Below are positions 48,532 through 58,196 of a DNA stretch of 64,000 nucleotides, piece by piece. The notes under the pieces are model-generated. The model made no database searches. It was not told where the DNA came from and saw nothing but the letters and a program-made list of their open reading frames with translations. A program made the position numbers and the translations under genes. The DNA is taken from NCBI RefSeq assembly GCF_000332515.2, contig NZ_AOGZ02000008.1, forward strand, positions 310,001 to 374,000, given 5' to 3'. The DNA comes from Leptospira wolbachii serovar Codice str. CDC. GTDB lineage: Bacteria > Spirochaetota > Leptospiria > Leptospirales > Leptospiraceae. The stretch's first letter is position 1. Each line of letters opens with the position of its first letter.

Positions 48532-49382
48532 AGGTTGTTTCAAAGATATCGGATCTAAAAAGCCAAATTGGAGAATGGAAAAAGGCCAGTTACTCAATTG
48601 GATTTTGTCCTACTATGGGAAGTTTGCATGCAGGCCATCTTGATCTCGTGGAAACGTCGAAAAAAGAAACTGATAAAACGATCGTTTCGATCTTTGTCAA
48701 TCCAACTCAGTTCAATGATCCCAAAGACTTTGAACAGTATCCGGTGAAGACAGACGATGATCTACTGTTATGCGAATCTAAAGCTGTGGATTTGGTTTTT
48801 TTACCTGAGGTAAAAACCATGTATCCGGAAACAAAAACTCCCATTCTACTAAGCATTCCTGAATTGCAAAAACATCTTTGTGGGAGAACAAGGCCCGGTC
48901 ATTTTGAAGGGGTTTTACAGATTGTTTCTAAACTCTTTCATTTAATAGAACCGAACAAAGCTTTTTTTGGTTTGAAAGACTACCAACAGTTTCGCGTCAT
49001 TTCTGCAATGGTGGAAAATTTAAATTTTCCTTTAGAAGTGATCGGAGTTCCCACACGTAGGGAAGAGGATGGACTTGCGATGAGCTCGCGTAATGTCCGT
49101 TTATCGGAAAAAGAGAGGGAAACAGCAAGTCTTATTCCTCGGATGTTTGCTCTTGCCAAAAAAACAATCCTTTCGGGAGAACGGGATCTTAACCTCTGGA
49201 AAGAAATCCTAAGAGATTTTCTCCTTACGGGATCTTCCGTGCGTATCGATTACTTAGAAGTTGTAGATCCTATCATACTTCAACCCAAAGAAAAATTAGA
49301 AGCTGAGGTTTTACTGGCTATTGCTGTATTTGTTGGCGAAGTTCGCCTCATTGACAATCAAATCATCCAAATTCCGAATTAA
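48528..49382 (+). CDS. panC: pantothenate synthetase
   Basis: A 284-residue enzyme joining pantoate and beta-alanine with ATP. It contains FCPTMGSLHAGHLDLV (about 24-39), the HIGH-like ATP motif, then SIFVNPTQFNDPKDFEQYP (about 53-71), FFGLKDYQQ (about 143), and VPTRREEDGLAMSSRN (about 173-188), the KMSKS-like loop. Start ATG overlaps the hisD stop as ATGA, and mfd follows after six bases. An amino-acid/vitamin gene pair coupled to a repair gene has no obvious functional reason. Confidence 0.97.
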   Translation: MKVVSKISDLKSQIGEWKKASYSIGFCPTMGSLHAGHLDLVETSKKETDKTIVSIFVNPTQFNDPKDFEQYPVKTDDDLLLCESKAVDLVFLPEVKTMYPETKTPILLSIPELQKHLCGRTRPGHFEGVLQIVSKLFHLIEPNKAFFGLKDYQQFRVISAMVENLNFPLEVIGVPTRREEDGLAMSSRNVRLSEKERETASLIPRMFALAKKTILSGERDLNLWKEILRDFLLTGSSVRIDYLEVVDPIILQPKEKLEAEVLLAIAVFVGEVRLIDNQIIQIPN

Positions 49383-49388
49383 ACATTC

Positions 49389-52300
49389 ATGTCAAAAGAA
49401 ATCGAAGATCGTAAATTTAGTCCCAAACAAGTATTCGCTGATTCAAAATCATCCTTAGTTAATTTAAGTGGAATTCCTGAGTCGGCCCATTCCTATGCTA
49501 CAGGTTCTTTGTATGAGACACTGAGTGCAGATTCTGCATTTCTTGTAGTCCTTCCAACGAACCAAGATGCCGAAAGTTTTTCTCGTGAACTTCTCAGTTT
49601 TCTTCCTCAAGATGAGATTTTTTATTTTCCGGGGCCAGAAAACATTCCTTACGAATATACTAAATGGCAGATGGAATGGAAGAGGGATCGAATCCTCACG
49701 ATCAATCGAATATTATCGGGAAATCGTTGTTTGGTGGTAACTTCAGTTTCTGCATTATTGCGTAAGCTTCCTGTAAAAGAAAGTTTAAAAGGAAAATCAA
49801 TTACCTTAAAGTTAGGAAAAGATTTTCCATTGGATAAGTTACTCTCTGAATTAGTCAATTTAGGATACCATAGAGAAGAGGTTTGTGAACAATTTGGTCA
49901 CTTTAGTTTAAAGGGTGGAATTTTAGATATTTACACACCTTATTTGGCAAATCCAGTTCGGATTGATTTTTTTGGAGATACCGTTGATGAAATTCGAACC
50001 TTTGATCCGAATACTCAGAAATCTATAGCTAAAATTCAGGAAATCATCATAACGGCTGCCAACGAAACAGTTGTAAGTCGGGAAGAAAAGACTAAGTATC
50101 AGGAAGAACTTGAAACTCATAAAGAAAAGCGCCTTCCTATTGATTCCGAATTGGAAATCATTGAAGAACACCTACCTTTGGTGCGGAAACATGAAGGTTT
50201 CCTAAAGTTTTTTGCCAAAAGACCCATTCTCATTTTCCCAAGGTTTTATGATACGAAGGAACGGTCTTTCGGAATGGAGAGGGAGTACAATACACTTTTC
50301 GAGAAGAAAAAAGAAGAATCTTTGTGTCTAAAACCAGAGGAACTTCTTTCTTTTGGGGAAGAATGGGAAACCCTCACTTCGGAAGAGACTGCAGGAATTC
50401 GTTTTTCTCTTTTGCCAGACAACCAAAGAAATTTCTCTTATGAACCTATAACTGAGGTTCGCGGGTTTCGGGGAAAAATTCGAGAAGCCAAAGAACATTT
50501 TTTAGAACTACTCAGCGAGGATCCAAAGAATAAAATCTTTATTACCTCCTCATTTTCGGCACAAATGATGCGACTCAAAGGTCTTTTCTCGGAAGGAGAG
50601 CTCGAAACTATTCATTCTGATTCGGAAGATCCGACTCCTCTCCCGTTAAACAAAGTTAAGCCGGGAATTCATTTAGTGATCTCAGATCTCAAACGCGGAT
50701 TCCATATCCTTGAAGATCATGTTTATATTTTCACTGACAATGATTTATTCGGTCGTCAATACAAACGAAAGACTCGGTATAAAAAACAAGCCTCTCAAAT
50801 GATTGAATCTTTCATTGATTTGAAAGAAGGCGATTATGTTGTCCATGTCAATCATGGTGTGGGACGTTTTGTTAAAATCGAAAGAACCAAGGCCGATGGA
50901 AAAGAAAGGGATTTTTTAAAATTAGAATATGCTGGTGGGGATAGTTTATTTGTTCCTCTTGACCAAATTTCTTTGGTTCAGAAATACATTGGAGGAACCG
51001 ATTCTCCAAAACTGGATACCTTAGGAAAGAATTCTTGGAAAAAAGCCAAGGATCGGGTTCAAGAATCGGTAGACAAACTTGCCGAAGAACTAGTGTTACT
51101 CTATTCCAATCGTCTGAAACTAAATGGATTTGCTTTTCCTCCCGATACCATTTGGCAGGAAGAATTTGAAGCAGCATTTGAATTTGAGGAAACCCCTGAC
51201 CAAATTTCTGCCATAGAAGCCGTAAAACAAGATTTAGAATCCATTAGACCGATGGATCGTTTGGTTTGTGGGGACGTAGGGTATGGAAAAACGGAAGTCG
51301 CCATTCGCGCTGCCTTCAAGGTGATAATGGCGGGAAAACAAGTGATGCTTCTGACGCCCACAACCATCCTGTCTCTACAACATTTTAATACATTCAAAAC
51401 AAGGTATGAAAACTATCCAATCAAAATTGCCTTTGTCTCAAGGTTCCGAACTCCTGCTGAAATCAAAGAGGATCTAAAGAATTTTTCCGAAGGAAAAATT
51501 GATATGCTTATTGGAACCCATGCCATTCTATCTTCCAAGGTAAAACCAAAAAACCTGGGACTACTGATTATTGACGAAGAACAAAAGTTTGGTGTGACTC
51601 ATAAAGAAGCCATTAAGAAGTTTAAAACCCTTGTGGATGTTTTGACTCTTACAGCCACACCAATTCCTCGAACTTTACACATGGCACTGACCGGAATTCG
51701 TGAACTTTCCATTATCTCAACGGCACCAAAAAATAGACAGAGTGTTGAGACCTATGTTTTAGAAGAAGACGATACTCTCATCCAAGAAGCAATACGAAAG
51801 GAAATCGAACGAGGAGGACAGGTTTTTTATCTCTACAACCGAGTAGAGTCGATTGAAGAAGAAGCCGCTTACATCCGTTCGTTAGTTCCTGAAATTTCTG
51901 TAGGAATCCTTCATGGTCAACTCACCGAAGATGAAATTGAAGAAACCCTCGTTGATTTTTATGAACGCAAATATGATATTTTAGTCACAACCACAATCAT
52001 CGAATCGGGAATTGATATGCCCAATGTCAATACTCTCATTGTCAAACGAGCTGATATGTTTGGGCTTTCGCAATTGTACCAAATTCGAGGTCGAGTGGGC
52101 CGTTCGGACAGAAAAGCTTATGCTTATATGTTTTATCCTTCCAAGAAACTAATGACGGAACTTGCCGAAAAAAGATTAAATACAATCTTCGAATACCAAG
52201 AGTTAGGTTCTGGATTTAAGGTTGCTATGCGAGATTTAGAGATTCGGGGAGCCGGAAATCTCCTCGGAAAAGAACAATCTGGCGATATTATGGAAGTTGG

Positions 52301-52811
52301 GTTTGATCTTTACGTGAAGATGTTAGAAGAGGCAATCTCTCGTATCAAAGGGGAAGAGGTGCGTGTCGAAGTTCGTACGGCTGTGAATTTAAAAACCAAC
52401 TTCTATCTACCAGACGATTATATTCCTGATACAAAACAGAAAATAGAATTTTACAAACGATTTGAAGGTTCTGCAAATTTGGATGAAATTGAGGAACTTT
52501 CCTTGGAGATGGAAGACAGGTTTGGCGAATTACCGCAAATTGCAAAGACCTTTGTGGAATTAGAAAAAATCCGCACCCTTGCTTCCAATTTGGGATTCGA
52601 ATTTGTTACCGAAAAACCAGAGGAAATCCTCTTTAAATGCGGTACCTATTTCCGTGGAAACCCTGACCGAGTGATCCAAGCTATGGCCAAATTTAAGGGA
52701 CTACTGATTTCCCCACAAGAGCCATCTGTATTACGTTATACGATTCCGGAAAGAGAGGATTTGCAAAAAATTAAGAAATTGCTTTCTCTTCTGGAATTTT
52801 TGGCCGCTTAA
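49389..52811 (+). CDS. mfd: transcription-repair coupling factor
   Basis: A 1140-residue DNA translocase that removes stalled RNA polymerase and recruits UvrA. The N-terminal part resembles UvrB (about 30-300); the RNA-polymerase-binding domain has DYVVHVNHGVGRF (about 480-492); motor motifs are GDVGYGKTEVA (about 627), LTPTTILSLQH, IGTHAIL, IDEEQKFGV (about 726) and IIESGIDMPN, RADMFGLSQLYQIRGRVGRS. The C-terminal TRCF domain (about 980-1130) is present. Length fits the family. uvrA lies elsewhere in the window at 30477, so both partners of transcription-coupled repair are present. Confidence 0.97.
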   Translation: MSKEIEDRKFSPKQVFADSKSSLVNLSGIPESAHSYATGSLYETLSADSAFLVVLPTNQDAESFSRELLSFLPQDEIFYFPGPENIPYEYTKWQMEWKRDRILTINRILSGNRCLVVTSVSALLRKLPVKESLKGKSITLKLGKDFPLDKLLSELVNLGYHREEVCEQFGHFSLKGGILDIYTPYLANPVRIDFFGDTVDEIRTFDPNTQKSIAKIQEIIITAANETVVSREEKTKYQEELETHKEKRLPIDSELEIIEEHLPLVRKHEGFLKFFAKRPILIFPRFYDTKERSFGMEREYNTLFEKKKEESLCLKPEELLSFGEEWETLTSEETAGIRFSLLPDNQRNFSYEPITEVRGFRGKIREAKEHFLELLSEDPKNKIFITSSFSAQMMRLKGLFSEGELETIHSDSEDPTPLPLNKVKPGIHLVISDLKRGFHILEDHVYIFTDNDLFGRQYKRKTRYKKQASQMIESFIDLKEGDYVVHVNHGVGRFVKIERTKADGKERDFLKLEYAGGDSLFVPLDQISLVQKYIGGTDSPKLDTLGKNSWKKAKDRVQESVDKLAEELVLLYSNRLKLNGFAFPPDTIWQEEFEAAFEFEETPDQISAIEAVKQDLESIRPMDRLVCGDVGYGKTEVAIRAAFKVIMAGKQVMLLTPTTILSLQHFNTFKTRYENYPIKIAFVSRFRTPAEIKEDLKNFSEGKIDMLIGTHAILSSKVKPKNLGLLIIDEEQKFGVTHKEAIKKFKTLVDVLTLTATPIPRTLHMALTGIRELSIISTAPKNRQSVETYVLEEDDTLIQEAIRKEIERGGQVFYLYNRVESIEEEAAYIRSLVPEISVGILHGQLTEDEIEETLVDFYERKYDILVTTTIIESGIDMPNVNTLIVKRADMFGLSQLYQIRGRVGRSDRKAYAYMFYPSKKLMTELAEKRLNTIFEYQELGSGFKVAMRDLEIRGAGNLLGKEQSGDIMEVGFDLYVKMLEEAISRIKGEEVRVEVRTAVNLKTNFYLPDDYIPDTKQKIEFYKRFEGSANLDEIEELSLEMEDRFGELPQIAKTFVELEKIRTLASNLGFEFVTEKPEEILFKCGTYFRGNPDRVIQAMAKFKGLLISPQEPSVLRYTIPEREDLQKIKKLLSLLEFLAA

Positions 52812-52816
52812 TTTTT

Positions 52817-52843
52817 AGGCAATAGAATCAATCTCTATTGCTT
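52817..52843. repeat. inverted repeat between mfd and the next gene
   Basis: GCAATAGA (52819-52826) and TCTATTGC (52834-52841) form an eight-base stem, extendable by two weak pairs, with a seven-base loop. A TAATTTTT run lies before it and AAAAAAA after it, so a canonical plus-strand terminator is not formed. It may be a structured leader or a processing site. Confidence 0.35.
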
Positions 52844-52911
52844 AAAAAAAGATAGACATTGCGGGAATTCACGAAACCATCATCACAAATCCTTTCAGGC
52901 ACTAAAATAAT

Positions 52912-53583
52912 ATGACTAAAATCCTTCCTTTGTTTGTTTTTTTGGCATCCCTTTTCCTCGTTCAGTGTTCGGACTCTTCTCCGGTCATCGAAACTTTGGA
53001 TAACCATAAAATTACCGTAAAAGACTTTGAAGCAGCTTACGATACGGCTCTTGATTCCATCAGCCGATTACAAAATATCGAAAAAAAGACTCTTCTTGAG
53101 TTCATCGAAAAAGATATCAATGAAGTTCCGCAAAACTTCCAAGATCTGAACTACCAACTCCAAAAGAAAAATTTCTACCAAACTTACCGTCAGATGATTA
53201 TGACTCGCTTAGTAGCGGAGAAAAACGGTTACATTTCTCGTCCAGACGTTGCTGAAGTGATCAAACAAGTAGAGATGCAAACCATTGCGCAAATGTATGT
53301 TTCTGAACAAGTGGAGAAAAAAATCCAAATCACTGATGAACAAGCAAAAGCGGAATGTGAAAGGCTTCGTGGATTGGATCGAAATATTGCAAACCTAACA
53401 ATTGATAAATGCCTTACTTTTGCAAAAGCGCAAATCAAACAATTGCAAACTAGAGAACAACTTCCTTTAGTCGTCGAAAGAATTAAAGAAGAAGTAACGA
53501 TAAAACGTAACGATAAATTTGACTTGGATGCATACCTTGCGCCAAAGAAAAAAGTGGAAGAACCAGCCAACCAACAAAAATAA
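52912..53583 (+). CDS. SurA-N-like lipoprotein without PPIase domain
   Basis: A 223-residue lipoprotein with signal ILPLFVFLASLFLVQC (Cys at about 19, Gln before it). The mature part begins VIETLDNHKITVKDFEAAYD, a layout like the SurA/PpiC N-terminal chaperone segment (x-x-N-x-x-I-T-x-x-D/E-F), then helical stretches with VEMQTIAQMYVSEQVEKKIQITDEQ, as in SurA. There is no parvulin rotamase domain. It is likely a periplasmic chaperone-like protein of membrane proteins; the claim rests on motif reading only. It follows mfd by 100 bases and precedes uppP by six bases. Confidence 0.65.
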   Translation: MTKILPLFVFLASLFLVQCSDSSPVIETLDNHKITVKDFEAAYDTALDSISRLQNIEKKTLLEFIEKDINEVPQNFQDLNYQLQKKNFYQTYRQMIMTRLVAEKNGYISRPDVAEVIKQVEMQTIAQMYVSEQVEKKIQITDEQAKAECERLRGLDRNIANLTIDKCLTFAKAQIKQLQTREQLPLVVERIKEEVTIKRNDKFDLDAYLAPKKKVEEPANQQK

Positions 53584-53589
53584 GTCGGA

Positions 53590-54429
53590 ATGGATAATAC
53601 TTTAAATGCGTTTCTCCGTGGCATCATCGAAGCTGCCACGGAATTCCTTCCGGTTTCTTCGACGGGACATCTTTTCCTCTTCAGCTACTTTTTCCCTTTT
53701 GGAAACTTAAAAATAGACCATGAATCCTTTGAGGATTTATTTGATATCTTTATCCAAACAGGTGCGATTCTTTCCGTCGTTGTATTATACTTTCAGCTCT
53801 TATGGAAACATACGAAAGCTGCTACTTTGTATTTAGTTAAAAAATCGACGGACAAAACTGGGTTTGACTTCTATCGCAATTTGATTGTTGGTATCCTACC
53901 TATTATCATCTTAGGATTTGTTTTTAAAAATAGTTTAGACCAAATCAAAATGCGAGCTGACCTTCTTCTCATCCTCGGGCTTTCCTGGTTTGTTGGTGGT
54001 CTTGTAATGGTTTTTGTTGAAATGAAACATTATGATGAAAGTGAAGGCAGGGTGATTGGAATGAAAGAATCAATCCTTGTTGGATTTTTTCAATGTTTTG
54101 CTTTGATTCCGGGTGTATCTCGTTCTGCAGCTACGATCATTACAGCAAGGATTATGGGAGTCTCGAAAAAAGATTCTGCGGAGTTTTCCTTTTTTTTAGC
54201 GATCCCTGTTTTAACATTAGCTGGTATTTATAAACTGTATAAACACCGGGCAATTTTGAATTCAGAAACCATTGGTTTACTTCTTTTTGGAAGTATTGTA
54301 TCGTTTGTGATTTGTTATTTTATCATTCGATTGTTTATGGCTTTTATTCGCCGTAGGAGTTTTTTGTCTTTTGGAATCTACCGTATTCTCCTCGGTTCCC
54401 TTGTCATACTATACTTTGTTCGTGGTTAA
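53590..54429 (+). CDS. uppP: undecaprenyl-diphosphatase
   Basis: A 279-residue membrane enzyme (BacA type) dephosphorylating undecaprenyl pyrophosphate to recycle the peptidoglycan and polysaccharide lipid carrier. Motifs ATEFLPVSSTGHLFLFSYF (about 15-33) and ALIPGVSRSAATIITARIMG (about 177-196) hold the active-site Glu, Ser, His, and Arg. About eight hydrophobic helices. Its 3' end overlaps the convergent phosphatase gene by 26 bases. It starts at ATG 53590. Confidence 0.95.
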   Translation: MDNTLNAFLRGIIEAATEFLPVSSTGHLFLFSYFFPFGNLKIDHESFEDLFDIFIQTGAILSVVVLYFQLLWKHTKAATLYLVKKSTDKTGFDFYRNLIVGILPIIILGFVFKNSLDQIKMRADLLLILGLSWFVGGLVMVFVEMKHYDESEGRVIGMKESILVGFFQCFALIPGVSRSAATIITARIMGVSKKDSAEFSFFLAIPVLTLAGIYKLYKHRAILNSETIGLLLFGSIVSFVICYFIIRLFMAFIRRRSFLSFGIYRILLGSLVILYFVRG

Positions 54430-56959
54430 AAAATTCTAAATAGAATTCTTTTTTATCTACGTTATTCGTTCTATCAAGCAGATACATAAGCAATTTTGTA
54501 TTTTGCTTGTAGAGTTTGTTCCTCAAAAATAACCGTTCACACCAAATCACCGCTTCTTGAGTTTGTCCATTCTTAAATAAAGCTTTGGCAGTCATATAAA
54601 GGTAATCTTCCCGATTTGGGTTTTCTTTTGATGCAAGTTTTAAATTTTTAATGGCTTCCTTCCAGTTCTTCAATTGGAATTGCAACTTTCCTGCTAAAGC
54701 AAAGAATGATGGGTGAGAATAGTTTTCGATGAGAGGTAGTAACTTATCTAAGGCTTCTGTATAGTTACCTTGTTTTGATTTAGTTTTGATTTCCAAATAT
54801 TGGGTTCTAACTACTTCAGGGAATGTTAACCTTGTTTTACTTGGAATGTATTCGATTTTTAAGAAAGAAAGATCATCTGTAATTTCTCCACTAGTTTCAA
54901 TTTCTTGAACTAAACGATTTAAATTTGCTTCAGAACGTTCCGCAAAGCGTAAAATTAAAGTTTCATCTTCATTGATAGAACGAAGAGAATTATTTTCAGA
55001 AGGAAGGACGATGTCATCCCTTCCATCGGAACCGATTAGTAAGGTATCTCCTGCTTCTAGTGAAAAAGTTTTAATCTGGAAGTAGTGATCGTTTTTGGGA
55101 AATCCTAGTTTACGCATGGAGAGTTCTGTTTCAATGAAGGATGCCACTCCATCTCTATAGAGAATACTCCAAGGGTGTTCCGCATTTATATAATAAACAA
55201 ATCCATCTTTGGAAACCATACCAAGTACGACACTGGATAACATGGAGCCATCGAAACTGACAAATACGGATTGAAGTTCTACGTAGAGATCTTTTAGCCA
55301 GAGCTCTGGAGGTCTTGATTTTGTATAACTAGATTTGGCTCTGGAGAGAACTGCCTGAAAGACCACTCCAAGCACAAGGGCACCGCCAGCTCCTTGGATT
55401 GACTTACCCATAGCATCACCATTAGCGAAGACCGTATAATCACCTGATTCTAAGTGAACTGTTCCCACAATGCAGATATCTCCACCAATCTCTCCGTCCT
55501 TTCCTCGGAATTGAAATTTTTTCTTTTGGTTAACGTAGGTTTCAATTTTGATTTCCGGAATTTTGTTTTCAATGCGAGCTAATGGTTGGATGAGCAGGGA
55601 AGTTAAAAAATAATCTCCGTCTTGTTTCTCTTTTAGAATTTGTAACTGGTTTAAAGATTCGTTTAAGGCATCTGTTCTATCTTCTACTTTTTTCTCTAAG
55701 TTTTTGTTTAGATCTTCCACTTCTTCGTTCAGTTTAACAAATGAATTTGCAAGGATTATTGCCAGTGAGATATTGAAAACAAGAAAGGTATAACCCATGA
55801 TTCTTGGAAATACCCAATAGTTGCGATTGGTTGCGGTGTCTATGACTGCAGCGATTAGTACAATGGTGAGTCCGATAGTTATATAAAAAGCTCTTCTTTC
55901 CTTTTTCTTTAAGTTTCTAAATAAAATTACAAAGATCAAAACTACATACACGATCCAAGTAGGTTGAACAAAATTTGTTAGTAAAAAACTGAAGGTCTCA
56001 ATATCACTAGTAAAAGCAAAAAAAAGAAAAAATCCCAATTGTAGTCCATCGAGAATTTTCCCCCAAATACTATAACGTTCTTCAAACAAAGTTCTAAGAA
56101 AATGGTACATAAATGGTATCAGGAGTAAAATCACCATGTATTCCAATTTTTTCATTTCTAAAAAAGGAAATCCGAATTCGTATTTAAGTTGGTTTCTTAG
56201 AAAATTATAAATTACAAAAGAGAAGGAAAATAGTGCGAAAAAAAGATTCTCTCTGTCTTTTCTTCTGCGAATGTAAAGAAAGAGAAAATATCCACCAACC
56301 GTAGCATAGATGGTAAGGAAAAGTAACTTAATAAATTCATCTTTGTAGAATCTCGCAAAGATTTTGTCCGAAGGCCCAAGAATTGTTTCATCTTGCTCGA
56401 TCCCTCCTGAATTTTCAAAATATGGTTGGATTTTTACAAGAAGTAAGTTTTTTTTTCCATACCGAATCGCATTGGAAGGTATATTATAAATTCTTAATTT
56501 GTCATAGGCTTGAGGTTCCTTTGAGTCCCATTGTCCAGTATTTCCAATCCAATATCCATTTAGGTAGGTTTTGTCTCGATCGTTGATGATCCCAAGCCGT
56601 AGGCTGTATTGAGTGGATGGATCCTCTGAAAACTGAATCCACTTGGCAAGTAAAATCGTTTTTTTTGCACCATAATCTTTAGTGTTTGAATATAAGTTCC
56701 CGGGAACTGCAATTCGTTTCCATGGAATCTTAACAAATTGTGACTCGGTCATCGATTGGATTTCCGATTCACTCAGATCCAACTCTGTCATATACCAAAA
56801 GGATTTGGGATCTAATTTGTTCGTATCAAGTGAGACCAGAGTCTTCTTATCTGTTTCTGTAGCGGAATCTGGTAAGCTTTGTGAATGGAGAAGGGAAAAA
56901 GAAAAGACAAGGAGAATGAGTACCGGTTTTATCATATATAAACGAACTCTAACGTTCAT
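54404..56959 (-). CDS. 7TMR-DISM PP2C-type phosphatase with C-terminal TPR
   Basis: An 851-residue protein. A signal peptide, an extracytoplasmic DISM-like domain (about 30-205) with Trp-containing beta strands such as YLNGYWIGNTGQWDSKEP, seven membrane helices (about 210-400), a coiled coil, then a PP2C domain (about 445-680) with IGGD, NGDAMGKS, FDGSM, INAEHPW and GSDGRDD, and TPR-like helices (about 720-850). It is clearly paralogous to the phosphatase at 11045-14194 over the catalytic region, but the sensor differs. A Met at residue 9 (56935) would also give a good signal peptide. The 3' end overlaps uppP. Presumed partner is a phosphorylated regulator not in the window. Confidence 0.88.
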   Translation of the reverse strand: MNVRVRLYMIKPVLILLVFSFSLLHSQSLPDSATETDKKTLVSLDTNKLDPKSFWYMTELDLSESEIQSMTESQFVKIPWKRIAVPGNLYSNTKDYGAKKTILLAKWIQFSEDPSTQYSLRLGIINDRDKTYLNGYWIGNTGQWDSKEPQAYDKLRIYNIPSNAIRYGKKNLLLVKIQPYFENSGGIEQDETILGPSDKIFARFYKDEFIKLLFLTIYATVGGYFLFLYIRRRKDRENLFFALFSFSFVIYNFLRNQLKYEFGFPFLEMKKLEYMVILLLIPFMYHFLRTLFEERYSIWGKILDGLQLGFFLFFAFTSDIETFSFLLTNFVQPTWIVYVVLIFVILFRNLKKKERRAFYITIGLTIVLIAAVIDTATNRNYWVFPRIMGYTFLVFNISLAIILANSFVKLNEEVEDLNKNLEKKVEDRTDALNESLNQLQILKEKQDGDYFLTSLLIQPLARIENKIPEIKIETYVNQKKKFQFRGKDGEIGGDICIVGTVHLESGDYTVFANGDAMGKSIQGAGGALVLGVVFQAVLSRAKSSYTKSRPPELWLKDLYVELQSVFVSFDGSMLSSVVLGMVSKDGFVYYINAEHPWSILYRDGVASFIETELSMRKLGFPKNDHYFQIKTFSLEAGDTLLIGSDGRDDIVLPSENNSLRSINEDETLILRFAERSEANLNRLVQEIETSGEITDDLSFLKIEYIPSKTRLTFPEVVRTQYLEIKTKSKQGNYTEALDKLLPLIENYSHPSFFALAGKLQFQLKNWKEAIKNLKLASKENPNREDYLYMTAKALFKNGQTQEAVIWCERLFLRNKLYKQNTKLLMYLLDRTNNVDKKEFYLEFFNHEQSIV

Positions 56960-56989
56960 AACTCTGTTATATTTCCAAATGGATGCAAA

Positions 56990-58171
56990 ATGGTCATTCG
57001 ATTAAAAAAGAATAAAGAAAAAGCTGTATTAAATTTTCATCCTTGGATCTTTTCTGGAGCGATTGCTTCAGGGGAAACTGGAGTGACTTCTGGAAGTGTT
57101 GTCCGAGTGGAATCATCGTCCGGTGAATTTCTGGCCTGGGGACATTATGATTCCAAAAGTCAAATCCGAATTCGTTTGTTCTCTTTTGCTGAAGGAGAAG
57201 ATGGTTCGCAGGAAACCTATTGGACTTCTAAGTGGGATTCCATTTATGAATCAAAACAAACACTATTACCAAAAGAAACAACTGGATTTCGTCTCTTCCA
57301 TTCTGAGGGTGACGGTGTCCCTGGAATTGTAGTCGACTGCTATGACAAAACAGCTGTTATGCAATTGAAAACACCTGGTGCCTTAAGTTTACGGGACTGG
57401 TTAGTTTCATTTTTGTCTAAGAAAGGTTTTGTTACCATTTTGGAAAGGGTAGAGAAGTTTGAAGACAAATCAGCGGGAGACCCAATCTTTCATAAAGGCA
57501 ATGAATCTGAGCCTGTATTTTTCGAACATGGAATTCGATTCATTGCTGATATCACCAAAGGACAAAAAACAGGATTTTTCCTAGACCAAAGAGATAACCG
57601 TGCTTTAGTTTCTCGTTATGCCTTGGGTCGAACTGTCTTAAATACATTTGCTTATTCAGGAGCATTTTCCGTTTATGCATTATTAGCTGGCGCAAAACAA
57701 GTCCATAGTTTAGATATTTCCAAACAAGCAATAGAACTTTGTGAGAGAAACTTGGTTTTGAATGGACTGGAAACGGAAAACGAATCCAGTCGGCACAAAA
57801 GTTTGGTTTTGGATAGTTTTGATTATCTAAAAAGTATGGAGGCCAATTTCTATGATCTCATTATTTTGGACCCACCCGCTTTTACTAAGAGTATTGCTAT
57901 GGTAAATCAAGCAAGTCGCGGGTATAAAGACATAAATATGAGGGCCATGTCCAAAATTACGACAGGTGGTTTGATCTTTACCTTCTCTTGTTCCCAACAT
58001 ATTTCTTTTGATCTGTTTAAAAAAATTGTTTTCGGGGCCGCAAAGGATGCCAAAAAAAGAGTTAGAATTTTACACCATCTTACTCAAAGTCCAGACCATG
58101 GTTATTCTGTCTTCCATCCGGAAGGAGAATACCTAAAAGGCCTTGTGATTCAGGTTGATGGCGATACATGA
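56990..58171 (+). CDS. class I SAM-dependent rRNA methyltransferase (RlmI-like)
   Basis: A 393-residue protein. An N-terminal PUA domain (about 1-70, with HPWIFSGAI) precedes a Rossmann methyltransferase: TGFFLDQRDNRALV (about 197-210), NTFAYSGAFSVYAL (about 218) as SAM motif I, and LDPPAFTKS (about 298-306) as the catalytic DPPxF. This is the RlmI/COG1092 arrangement, making m5C in 23S rRNA in E. coli; the target base here is not known. It diverges from the second phosphatase by 30 bases and starts at ATG 56990. The MBOAT gene follows. Confidence 0.9.
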   Translation: MVIRLKKNKEKAVLNFHPWIFSGAIASGETGVTSGSVVRVESSSGEFLAWGHYDSKSQIRIRLFSFAEGEDGSQETYWTSKWDSIYESKQTLLPKETTGFRLFHSEGDGVPGIVVDCYDKTAVMQLKTPGALSLRDWLVSFLSKKGFVTILERVEKFEDKSAGDPIFHKGNESEPVFFEHGIRFIADITKGQKTGFFLDQRDNRALVSRYALGRTVLNTFAYSGAFSVYALLAGAKQVHSLDISKQAIELCERNLVLNGLETENESSRHKSLVLDSFDYLKSMEANFYDLIILDPPAFTKSIAMVNQASRGYKDINMRAMSKITTGGLIFTFSCSQHISFDLFKKIVFGAAKDAKKRVRILHHLTQSPDHGYSVFHPEGEYLKGLVIQVDGDT

Positions 58172-58196
58172 CTTCGTATATTGGTGAAATCTTAGA

